Positions 1-6,741 of a DNA stretch of 64,000 nucleotides are shown here, piece after piece. The notes below the pieces were generated by a model that saw only the letters and a list, made by a program, of their open reading frames with translations, ran no database searches and had not been told where the DNA came from. This DNA comes from Bog-257 sp963834135 (lineage in GTDB: Bacteria > Acidobacteriota > Terriglobia > Terriglobales > Acidobacteriaceae). Where the stretch lies: NCBI GenBank assembly GCA_963834135.1, contig CAWIAN010000006.1, positions 62,001 through 126,000 of the forward strand, given 5' to 3'. Each line of letters opens with the position of its first letter. The stretch's first letter is position 1. The position numbers were made by a program, and so were the translations under genes.

Positions 1-505
1 GCTGCTGGAGAAAGTGCGTAGTGGCCACAATGAATCCCGGGGTGCAAAAGCCGCACTGCTGCGCGTCATGATCGACGAAATTCTGCATGATCGGCGTCAG
101 CGCATCGCCTTCCGTGAGACCTTCGACCGTCGTGATCTTCTTGCTTTGCGCATCGATCGCGAGCACCGAGCAGGCATAAACTGGATTGTCGTCCATTAAT
201 ACAGTGCAGGCGCCGCAGGTGCCGCGATCGCACACGTTCTTCGCCCCGGTTAGGTTGAAGCTGTTGCGCAGCGCGTCAAGCAGGGTCACACGCGGCTCAA
301 GTTCTGCTGTGAGTTTCCTGCCGTTGACCATCAGGACGATGGGGAGCTTTCCGGGCCCTTGCACCACGATTTCTTCGCCAGCGGCGTAGACGATGGTCGG
401 ACGCAGTACTAGCGGAACCGCGGCGCCGATTCCGGAGATCTTCATGAAGTCGCGCCGACTAAGCCCCGAATTTGTATCGGGTTGCCGCTGCTTGTCGTCC
501 TTCAT
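1..505 (-). CDS. Tat-exported [2Fe-2S] subunit of a xanthine dehydrogenase/aldehyde oxidoreductase family enzyme (partial, C-terminus outside window)
   Basis: The reverse strand reads an uninterrupted frame from an ATG at 505 to the window edge (about 168 codons). The N-terminus carries a twin-arginine signal (SRRDFMK) and a hydrophobic stretch. A plant-ferredoxin-type domain follows, with the cluster ligands CDRGTCGAC and then the QQCGFCTPG motif of the second [2Fe-2S] domain. These are hallmarks of the small subunit of molybdenum hydroxylases such as PaoA/YagT and CoxS, which passes electrons between the molybdopterin and FAD subunits. The Tat signal suggests a periplasmic enzyme. AGGAGG lies just upstream of the ATG, supporting the start. 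The partner subunits would lie beyond position 1. Confidence 0.88.
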   Translation of the reverse strand, partial: MKDDKQRQPDTNSGLSRRDFMKISGIGAAVPLVLRPTIVYAAGEEIVVQGPGKLPIVLMVNGRKLTAELEPRVTLLDALRNSFNLTGAKNVCDRGTCGACTVLMDDNPVYACSVLAIDAQSKKITTVEGLTEGDALTPIMQNFVDHDAQQCGFCTPGFIVATTHFLQQ

Positions 506-635
506 CCTGCCTCCTGAAATCAGATCTGCGTCCCCTCATATTCGGAGGTTGCGCGACTTGGGGCGCCTTTCAAGTATAACGCTCACCCCATCTTCGCCGC
601 AGACGGAGGTCGGAAGGGTCACCACCCAAAACCAA

Positions 636-669
636 TAAGAATGGCGACCCTCTCGGATCGCCATTCTTA
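636..669 (-). terminator. Stem-loop terminator downstream of the cytochrome c gene
   Basis: A perfect 12-bp inverted repeat (TAAGAATGGCGA / TCGCCATTCTTA) encloses a 10-nt loop. It lies 17 nt past the stop of the cytochrome gene and ahead of the next gene on the same strand. The following bases on the minus strand are T-rich (TTGGTTTT), consistent with an intrinsic terminator. Confidence 0.65.
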
Positions 670-685
670 GCTTCTGCGGGCGGTA

Positions 686-994
686 TTACTTCATGGTCTT
701 GATGTAAGAAACCAGGTCCTTGATTTGCGCGTCGGTCAGCTTGCCTTTGTATGCGGGCATCTTGCCTTTGCCATTGGTGATCGCCTCGGTCAAATCGGCA
801 TCGGACATCTTTTGGACATCCGCTCCGTTCAGCGGCTTTGCTCCCATCATGCTCTTGCTGCCATCAGCTCCATGACACATGGCACACTTTGCTTTGTAAG
901 TGTCGGCAGCGCTCTGCGCGGCAGCTATCTGGGGAAGTGTGAGTGCGAGGAAAAAGCTGAAGAGGGCGATCCGCTGGAACCATTTCATAGTCAT
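686..994 (-). CDS. Small periplasmic c-type cytochrome
   Basis: This encodes a 102-residue precursor. Residues 1-26 form a signal peptide (hydrophobic core, AAAQS cleavage region). A single class I cytochrome c domain follows, with the haem-binding CAMCH motif at about residues 37-41 and a distal methionine in the KMPAYKG segment, which would be the sixth haem ligand. It should carry electrons in the periplasm. The reading frame is open further upstream, but the ATG at 994 is chosen because it has AGGAG at good spacing and begins the signal peptide directly. A terminator lies downstream. The adjacent gene on the same strand encodes an oxidoreductase iron-sulfur subunit, so an electron-acceptor role for it is possible but unproven. 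Confidence 0.9.
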   Translation of the reverse strand: MTMKWFQRIALFSFFLALTLPQIAAAQSAADTYKAKCAMCHGADGSKSMMGAKPLNGADVQKMSDADLTEAITNGKGKMPAYKGKLTDAQIKDLVSYIKTMK

Positions 995-1349
995 CGTTTT
1001 CGTCTCCTGTAGCGGCCGACTTTCTGGGCCAAAGCCGCCGCAATGACCGTAACAATGTACTCCACTGAACAGCCGTCCACCATACAACCTTGAGGGTAGA
1101 GCCACCCAACTTGCCGCGGACGGATTGCCGATAAATGTTAGGGACCCGACGGTCGGCGGGGGCGAAAAGCCCCTTTGTACCGTGTCATATGCCGCTAAAG
1201 GAGCCCAGCCACACTTCAACACCCATCCTTTTCGAAAATGGCTAAGGCCTCCCTTATCAATCGTTTAGGCGCGCGACTGGAGAACTGCAATCGTTTGGCA
1301 ACTCCGGTGCGTTTAACTTGACCAGACTTCTTAGTAAGAGAGGCTTCCC
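995..1349. other. Divergent intergenic region between the cytochrome c gene and hemA
   Basis: This 355-base region holds the 5' sides of two divergent genes. I see no convincing gene in it. It should contain both promoters, but no clear -35/-10 pair stands out. The stretch TGGCAACTCCGGTGCG near 1299 has sigma-54-like spacing but poor consensus match. Confidence 0.5.
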
Positions 1350-2648
1350 GTGGAACCCACGTTAGCGGTGATCGGTCTGAATTTTCGAACTTCCCCCGTG
1401 GCCGTGCGGGAACGTTTCTGGATCAGCCCGGCGCGGCGTCCCGATGCCTTACTGCAACTGGTTCGCTCGGAAGGTATTGAGGAAGTGATCGTCCTTGCTA
1501 CCTGCAATCGTACGGAGTTCATCCTGTGGGCCAGCGATGTACCCACCGCAGCGAATTCAGTATTGCGGTTTCTGACCCAGGAATATCAGTTAAAGCTCGG
1601 AGAATGGTCCCACTTCTATCGACTGATGGACGATGTAGCGCTGACACACATTTTCAGGGTCATCTCCAGTCTGGACTCCATGGTTTTGGGCGAGCCCGAG
1701 ATCACCGGACAAATGAAAGACGCATGGATGCAGGCGCAGGACACCGGTACAACCGGTCGATTCCTCGACGCAGTCATGCAGAAGGCACTTACGGTTTCCA
1801 AACGCACGCGGACGGAAACTGCGATCGGCTCTTCGGCAGTCTCGGTTCCGTACGCATCGGTTGCGCTCTCACGCGAGGTACTCGGCGATCTGGCGGGACG
1901 CGAAGTGTTGTTGATTGGCGCCGGAAAGATGAGCGAACTGGCCGCGCATTACTTGATTAAGGCCGGTGCCAGCCACGTTACGGTCATGAATCGAACGGCA
2001 ACGCGCGGTTCGGACCTGGCCAGCAAGTTGGGAGCAACCGCAGCCCCGTTCGAAGCGCGGCTTGAGCAGATCAAGAAAGCGGATATCGTGGTCAGCTCCA
2101 CTTCATCCCCCAATACAATTCTCAGTCGTCAGGAAGCCGAGACGATTGCCATCGAACGGAAGCACAAGCCGATGGTCATGATTGACATCGCTGTGCCGCG
2201 CGACATCGATCCCACGGTGCGCGAGATCGAAGGCATTCACCTGTTCGACATGGACGATCTGGAACACGTGGTGCAGCGCAATGCGATCGGACGGCAAGCC
2301 GCCGCCGAGGCAGCAGAAAAGATTGTAGCGGCGGAAGTGCAGGGCTTTCGCCATAAGTTGATGGCGGAGCGGGTCGTGCCCACCATCGTGGCCCTGCGCC
2401 AACGTCTCGATGAGTTATGCCGGCAGGAGTTGGAAGTCCTGCGCAAGGAATTTGGCCCTTTCACGGAAGACCAGGACCAGGCATTAGCGGCCCTAACTAC
2501 CCATATAACGCAACGCATCGCTGGTTCACTGGCCCGTGAATTGAAGGAACTTCCAGAGAGAGCGGAGCAAGACGTTCTGACCGCAGCGGTCGGTCGCCTG
2601 TTTCATCTCGAACAGCCCTTAAGAGCTGCCGCCGGCACCAAGAATTAA
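1350..2648 (+). CDS. hemA: Glutamyl-tRNA reductase
   Basis: This 432-residue protein reduces glutamyl-tRNA(Glu) to glutamate-1-semialdehyde with NADPH, the first committed step of C5-pathway tetrapyrrole synthesis. The catalytic-cysteine motif ATCNR is at about residues 50-54, followed by the conserved GEPEITGQ segment, a Rossmann NADPH domain (LLIGAGKMSELAA) near residue 190, and a C-terminal dimerisation helix region (about 310-420). The length is normal for the family. Translation begins at GTG (1350), preceded by a weak purine-rich AGAGAGG. The usual partner hemC is not adjacent. A small hairpin follows the stop codon. Confidence 0.96.
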   Translation: MEPTLAVIGLNFRTSPVAVRERFWISPARRPDALLQLVRSEGIEEVIVLATCNRTEFILWASDVPTAANSVLRFLTQEYQLKLGEWSHFYRLMDDVALTHIFRVISSLDSMVLGEPEITGQMKDAWMQAQDTGTTGRFLDAVMQKALTVSKRTRTETAIGSSAVSVPYASVALSREVLGDLAGREVLLIGAGKMSELAAHYLIKAGASHVTVMNRTATRGSDLASKLGATAAPFEARLEQIKKADIVVSSTSSPNTILSRQEAETIAIERKHKPMVMIDIAVPRDIDPTVREIEGIHLFDMDDLEHVVQRNAIGRQAAAEAAEKIVAAEVQGFRHKLMAERVVPTIVALRQRLDELCRQELEVLRKEFGPFTEDQDQALAALTTHITQRIAGSLARELKELPERAEQDVLTAAVGRLFHLEQPLRAAAGTKN

Positions 2649-2651
2649 CGA

Positions 2652-2675
2652 ATAGCCGCCACCAGCAGCGGCTAT
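2652..2675 (+). terminator. Short hairpin after hemA
   Basis: An 8-bp stem (ATAGCCGC / GCGGCTAT) with an 8-nt loop starts three bases after the hemA stop. There is no T-tract, so it may be a weak or Rho-assisted terminator or an mRNA-stabilising hairpin rather than a full intrinsic terminator. Confidence 0.35.
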
Positions 2676-2734
2676 CGAATATCCGGGCACTTTGGATACG
2701 ACCAAGTACCCAGCTACAACAAGGAGTAAGCAAC

Positions 2735-3433
2735 ATGTCTCAAACTGCGCAAACCAACAACGGCAACACGAACGCCGGTTTCACTACCGTGCAAGCCTAC
2801 ACACTCGCGGTGATCACTTTGGTCATCGGGATAGCGGTAGGTTACTTTGCTCGCGGCTCGGCTTCACCATCAACCGCTCCTGAGACGGCACAAGCTGCAG
2901 CACCTACCGCAGCGACTGGTAGTGGCATGGGCATGTCTCCCGCGCAGCTGCCGGGAATCGGCTCGGCACAACAGCAACAGGCTATGACGCCCGAGATGAT
3001 CGCAAAGGCTGCCGCACCGTTGCTCGATCAGCTTCAGAGCAATCCCACCGACGTCGAAACCGTGATCAAGCTGGGAAATCTTTATTACGACAGCCAGGCC
3101 TACCCACAGGCCATCCAGTACTACGAGAAGGCACTGTCAATTCAACCGAAGAACGCGGACGTGCGCACTGATCTTGGAACCGCGTACTGGTACACCGGTG
3201 ATGCCGATAAAGCCATCGCGAGTTTTGAAAAAGCTTTGGCCATTCGTCCCAATCATCCGGACACACTTTTCAATCTGGGCATCGTGAGATGGCAGGGGAA
3301 GAAAGATCCCAAGGGTGCTGTGGTGGCTTGGGAGAAATTGCTCGAGACGAATCCGAGCTACCCGCAAAAAGATCAGGTCCAGATGTTGATTGAGCGCGCG
3401 AAAATGCACGGAGCTAACGCCACCAAAGGTTAA
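2735..3433 (+). CDS. Membrane-anchored tetratricopeptide repeat protein
   Basis: This encodes 232 residues. A short Asn/Thr-rich N-terminus is followed by one hydrophobic helix (about 22-42, ending GYFARGS) and a Pro/Ala/Gln-rich linker. Two to three TPR units occupy about residues 105-200 (YYDSQAYPQAIQYYEKAL, YWYTGDADKAIASFEKAL, LFNLGIVRWQ). The layout fits a periplasm-facing anchored scaffold resembling CcmH/NrfG-type TPR domains. No catalytic motif is visible, so a specific function cannot be assigned. AAGGAG lies upstream of the ATG at 2735. A strong terminator follows the stop, separating it from the TMTC-like gene downstream. Confidence 0.85.
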   Translation: MSQTAQTNNGNTNAGFTTVQAYTLAVITLVIGIAVGYFARGSASPSTAPETAQAAAPTAATGSGMGMSPAQLPGIGSAQQQQAMTPEMIAKAAAPLLDQLQSNPTDVETVIKLGNLYYDSQAYPQAIQYYEKALSIQPKNADVRTDLGTAYWYTGDADKAIASFEKALAIRPNHPDTLFNLGIVRWQGKKDPKGAVVAWEKLLETNPSYPQKDQVQMLIERAKMHGANATKG

Positions 3434-3485
3434 AGATGTTGGTTTCGTGCGCGTGGGAGCAATCCTGCTTACGCGATCGCTCAAA

Positions 3486-3524
3486 CCCGGGACGATGCTG
3501 GCGCAGAGCTCGTCCCGGGCTTTT
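3486..3524 (+). terminator. Rho-independent terminator after the TPR gene
   Basis: The stem is CCCGGGACGA / TCGTCCCGGG (10 bp, perfect) with a 14-nt loop, followed by C and TTTT. It lies 52 nt after the stop at 3433. Because it sits inside the upstream extension of the next open frame, it argues that the next gene starts at 3636 and not near 3390. Confidence 0.85.
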
Positions 3525-3635
3525 ACTTTGAGAATTGCTTACCGAGGACCAGAATCCAAAGCTCTGTTCCCGAAACCTGACGAACCCCTTGCAATACAAT
3601 CTCCTTTGCTAGGTGGGCACTTGGCAGGAGGAGAC

Positions 3636-5276
3636 GTGGCATCCTTAGTGGGAACCCGTGAGCAGAAGCAGATGTCGAGACCTAAGGAAGGCGGACTTCT
3701 GGGATGGCTCAAGCATCCGGTACTTCTCTCTGCCTTGCTGGCTGTAGTGACCGTCGCCCTCTACTACCCGGTACATCACCATCCTTTCGTTAACTATGAC
3801 GACCCCGACTATGTCGTCGAGAATCAGAACGTCCAGTCGGGATTGAACTGGGCTACCGTAGAGTGGGCGTTCAGCACGCGCTTTGCCAGCAATTGGCATC
3901 CACTAACTTGGTTAACGCATGCCGCCGTGTGCCAGTTCTTCGGCCTTAATGCCGGCGCTCATCACGATATCAACCTGCTCTTACATGTACTTAACGTTGT
4001 GCTCTTGTTCTGGATCCTATTGAGAGCAGCTGGAATGGCCGGGCGGAGCTTCATGGTCGCGGCGTTATTTGCCTTGCATCCAGTGAACGTCGAATCGGTT
4101 GTTTGGGTTGCCGAACTCAAAACCCTGCTCAGCACCCTGTTCTTCTTTCTCGCCTTGGGCGCATACGGATGGTACGCCCAGCGGCCTCGCCCGTGGCGTA
4201 TGGCGGTAGTTTTCGTGACCTTCGCGTTTGGACTTATGGCGAAGCCGCAGATCATTACTTTTCCTTTCATACTGCTGCTTTGGGATTACTGGCCGCTTGG
4301 GCGTCTGTCGACTCCGTGGGATGCGCAGGCTGAAGCAACGATTCCGGAACGTTTGCCGCAGGAAAGTTTGCGCCGTCTGCTAATTGAGAAGGTCCCGCTC
4401 TTCTTTCTGTCCGCCGCCAGCGCCGTCATCACGATGCAGGTTCAGCATGGCGCCAGGCAGTGGTACCCACGCTCGTCGAGGGTTGGCAATGCGATCCTTG
4501 CTTACGGTCTTTACGTCAAGAATGCGGTCTGGCCGTCCCGTCTGGCTCTGCTTTATCCTCATCCCGGTTCCTCTCTGCGTTGGGCGCAGGCGATTCTGTC
4601 GGGATCGGTTTTGCTTGCCATAACCGGCTGGGCAATTGCTCATCGGAAGCACCGCTATCTGGTTGTTGGCTGGCTCTGGTTTCTTGGAGCGCTGATCCCG
4701 ATGCTGGGCATCGTTCAAGTGGGCATACAAGCCATGGCAGATCGGTACGCGTACATTGCTTTCCTCGGACTGTTCATCATGATCTGCTGGGGCGTGGCCG
4801 ATTTTGCTCAATGGAAAAGGCTGTCTCCAGTCGTGCTTCCGGTGACGAGCATCCTCGTTTTGCTAGCGCTGGGCGGCATCGCGCGACGCCAAATCGACTA
4901 TTGGCAGACCGAGGAAGCTCTCTGGCGGCACGTCTTGCAGGTTACTAGCCGAAACTGGATGGCGGAGGGCGAACTTGGCGCAGAATTGTCGAAGCAGCGA
5001 CGAGCCGAAGAGGCGGTGGCGCACTACAAAAATGTCCTTGCCATCAATCCCCACGACACAACCAGCAATATGGGATTAGCTATGTACGATCTTGTGCACG
5101 GTAACCTTCCTGATGCCATCACTCACTACAAAATTGTGGTCGAAGAACGACCGCCGGCTAAAACCCCGATTCTGGTGTCGGCTTACTTGGGATTAGCTAA
5201 GGCCTATATTGGCCTCGGTGACCGCCCGCAGTCGCAAGAATTCCTGCGAAAAGCAAAAGCGCTTAACACCCAATAG
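3636..5276 (+). CDS. TMTC-like polytopic membrane protein with C-terminal TPRs (paralogue 1), putative GT-C glycosyltransferase
   Basis: About 546 residues with many hydrophobic helices, then TPR-like repeats over the last ~100 residues. The first extracytoplasmic loop holds an Asp-Asp pair (NYDDPDYV, about 53-60). Conserved blocks follow: HPLTWLTH, the HHDINLLLHVLN segment, and RSFMVAALFALHPVNVESV with WVAELKTLLS. These match the layout of eukaryotic TMTC proteins, which are GT-C O-mannosyltransferases with an acidic pair in loop 1 and C-terminal TPRs. Catalysis is inferred from that resemblance. GTG 3636 is chosen because GGAGG lies five bases upstream, a terminator precedes it, and the resulting length matches its four paralogues in this window. 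Confidence 0.8.
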   Translation: MASLVGTREQKQMSRPKEGGLLGWLKHPVLLSALLAVVTVALYYPVHHHPFVNYDDPDYVVENQNVQSGLNWATVEWAFSTRFASNWHPLTWLTHAAVCQFFGLNAGAHHDINLLLHVLNVVLLFWILLRAAGMAGRSFMVAALFALHPVNVESVVWVAELKTLLSTLFFFLALGAYGWYAQRPRPWRMAVVFVTFAFGLMAKPQIITFPFILLLWDYWPLGRLSTPWDAQAEATIPERLPQESLRRLLIEKVPLFFLSAASAVITMQVQHGARQWYPRSSRVGNAILAYGLYVKNAVWPSRLALLYPHPGSSLRWAQAILSGSVLLAITGWAIAHRKHRYLVVGWLWFLGALIPMLGIVQVGIQAMADRYAYIAFLGLFIMICWGVADFAQWKRLSPVVLPVTSILVLLALGGIARRQIDYWQTEEALWRHVLQVTSRNWMAEGELGAELSKQRRAEEAVAHYKNVLAINPHDTTSNMGLAMYDLVHGNLPDAITHYKIVVEERPPAKTPILVSAYLGLAKAYIGLGDRPQSQEFLRKAKALNTQ

Positions 5277-5598
5277 CTCGACATATAACCCAGCCTTACC
5301 TTCGCCCCGTAAACGGAAGACAAGGTCGTAATTTGCCGGTCGTTCATTTTGAACGCACTTGAGTGCACGGTACTCTTGAAGACGGCCAGTAAAGGCTATT
5401 GGTCGATGAGCATTTATAACGAGGACGCGGCCTGGAAGGATCATGTCCGGCCATCCGTCGTTTTTGGCCTAAAAGTGTTAATAAATTGGCACTTTAGATG
5501 GTATATAGCGCCATTCTACGAGGGAAATTGCCTAGAACAATGTCGCAAACACCTGCACCTATGGACCGTGAAAACCGCCGAATTCATTGGGTTTATCG
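5277..5598 (+). other. Long leader/regulatory region upstream of the PEP-CTERM gene
   Basis: No gene is recognised in these 322 bases. The region is more AT-rich than its flanks. It contains a short dyad GCACT-TG-AGTGC at 5355-5366, about 240 bases before the sigma-54 promoter, and a near-miss sigma-54 sequence (TTGGCACTTTAGATGGTA) near 5496. Either could be an activator site, but nothing in the sequence proves it. Confidence 0.4.
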
Positions 5599-5614
5599 TG
5601 GCACGAAGATTGCT
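5599..5614 (+). promoter_or_regulatory. Sigma-54 (RpoN) promoter of the PEP-CTERM protein gene
   Basis: TGGCACGAAGATTGCT matches the sigma-54 consensus TGGCACG-N4-TTGCW at every defined position, with correct spacing of the -24 GG and -12 GC. Transcription would begin near 5625, giving a leader of about 70 nt before the TTG/ATG start of the PEP-CTERM gene. Three sigma-54 activator genes lie in the window (17383, 46463 and 49718). Confidence 0.85.
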
Positions 5615-5692
5615 CTTCTTTAGGCCAGCCTCTCTCGCTATGGGGCAAACATAGGTCTGTACGTGAATTGAACCTAAAGGAGGGTTCTTTCC

Positions 5693-6274
5693 TTGAAAAT
5701 GCGTATCGCTTCGCTGTCACTGCTCGCACTGTGCTTGGCTGTAGTTCCGGCCGTGGCCCAGAATGACCTCTACGACAACGGCCCGACCAATGGCACGGAC
5801 CTTGGCTGGACCATCAACTTCGGTTTCGCCGTCAGCGACCAGTTCACACTGAGCGCCAACTCGACGGTAAATGGCATCAACTTCGCAGCTTGGCTGTTCC
5901 CTGGCGATGTCCTCGAGACCGCTGAAGTGTCGATCACTTCGAGCGAATTCGGTGGCACCAGCTACTTTGACCAGACCGTCAGCTTCACGGCGAGCGGTTG
6001 CACCTCGAACGCCGGCGGCTTCAACGTCTGCAACGAGACCGGCAGCTTCTCCGGCGTTGGCCTGGATGCTGGCAGCTATTGGCTGAACCTGGCGAACGGC
6101 GTCGTCAACACTGGCGATCCGGTTTACTGGGATATGAACAGCGGTCCGTCACTCGCCTCCGAGAGCTCCTTGGGAACGGTTCCCTCTGAGTCCTTCACGA
6201 TCCTCGGCAGCGGCGGCAGCGGCGCCGGTCAGCAGCGACGTCAGCACGACCAGCAGCGGCACCTCGACTCCTGA
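5693..6274 (+). CDS. Secreted PEP-CTERM family protein, frameshifted before its sorting signal
   Basis: The frame encodes 193 residues: a signal peptide (residues 1-22, ending AVAQ), then a Gly/Ser/Thr/Asn-rich beta-type domain with one Cys pair and no catalytic motif. It ends in a low-complexity tail. The expected C-terminal sorting signal is present immediately downstream in the +1 frame (to 6347). The intact protein would therefore be about 217 residues, exported and processed by an exosortase. AGGAGGG lies 8 nt before TTG 5693; ATG 5699 is the alternative start. A perfect sigma-54 promoter lies upstream. The shift falls in a GGC/AGC repeat, so it could be an assembly error, a real mutation or a frameshifting site. 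Confidence 0.82.
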   Translation: MKMRIASLSLLALCLAVVPAVAQNDLYDNGPTNGTDLGWTINFGFAVSDQFTLSANSTVNGINFAAWLFPGDVLETAEVSITSSEFGGTSYFDQTVSFTASGCTSNAGGFNVCNETGSFSGVGLDAGSYWLNLANGVVNTGDPVYWDMNSGPSLASESSLGTVPSESFTILGSGGSGAGQQRRQHDQQRHLDS

Positions 6275-6347
6275 GCCCAGCAGCATCATGCTGTTCGGTT
6301 CTGGCATCCTCGGCCTGGCTGGCGTTCTGCGCCGCAAGCTGTTCTAA
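6222..6347 (+). other. Out-of-frame PEP-CTERM sorting signal
   Basis: In the +1 frame relative to the gene starting at 5693, the sequence reads a Ser/Thr-rich linker (VSSDVSTTSSGTST). Then come PEPSS, a hydrophobic helix (IMLFGSGILGLAGVL) and the basic end RRKLF before TAA at 6345-6347. This is a textbook tripartite PEP-CTERM signal for exosortase processing. The proline-glutamate-proline codons are at 6270-6278. The junction lies in the GC-rich triplet repeat around 6205-6232. Confidence 0.85.
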
Positions 6348-6382
6348 TTTCAACTCGACCCTTCCCCCAGGTCATTTCCAAG

Positions 6383-6414
6383 AGCCGGAACTTATTGTTC
6401 CGGCTTTTGATTTT
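6383..6414 (+). terminator. Rho-independent terminator of the PEP-CTERM gene
   Basis: The stem AGCCGGAAC / GTTCCGGCT (9 bp, perfect) has a TTATT loop, followed by TTT-GA-TTTT. It lies 36 nt after the out-of-frame TAA at 6347. This fits the longer, corrected reading frame as the true gene end. Confidence 0.85.
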
Positions 6415-6741
6415 GGTGGTGGGTTGATCATTTAAAACGCGGTCATAGAATGGCTCACCAAGTAGCAGCTGGAACCTGGCGCCACAGTGGCAATGAAAGG
6501 GGGTGTCTGGGGAAGCTGATGGGAAGCGCGTGGTCCGCTGTCGCGCGACCAGTGTTGGAACAGACGGAACCCCTTTGCGAGCACTGAGCCCAGCCAAAAA
6601 GGGGGATGTTGTGCCGGAATCCCTCGGAAGAAGTATATAGTGTTGAGCTATGGGGAGCTGTTGGGGGGAAATTACGGTTATCGGCACAAATCTCCAAAAA
6701 CGATTTTATAAAGGATCGCTCAAACTTATAAGTGATCAGGC
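6415..6741. other. Intergenic region before TMTC-like paralogue 2
   Basis: No convincing gene is seen in these 327 bases. The last 60 bases are AT-rich (AAACGATTTTATAAAGG) and may hold the promoter for the downstream membrane protein gene, but I cannot identify a clean promoter pair. Confidence 0.4.

Noticed and set aside
1299..1314. TGGCAACTCCGGTGCG as a sigma-54 promoter for hemA
   Set aside because: Only the GG and GC spacing fits; several consensus positions differ, and hemA is normally a sigma-70 housekeeping gene.
3390..3635. Upstream extension of the first TMTC-like gene
   Set aside because: It overlaps the end of the TPR gene and a strong intrinsic terminator, lacks a ribosome site, and would add about 80 residues absent from all four paralogues.
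5496..5513. TTGGCACTTTAGATGGTA as a second sigma-54 promoter before the PEP-CTERM gene
   Set aside because: The invariant -12 GC is missing (GG instead), and a perfect site lies 100 bases downstream.
5349..5654. Open frame of 101 codons before the PEP-CTERM gene
   Set aside because: It runs across the sigma-54 promoter, has no ribosome site and no protein-like pattern.
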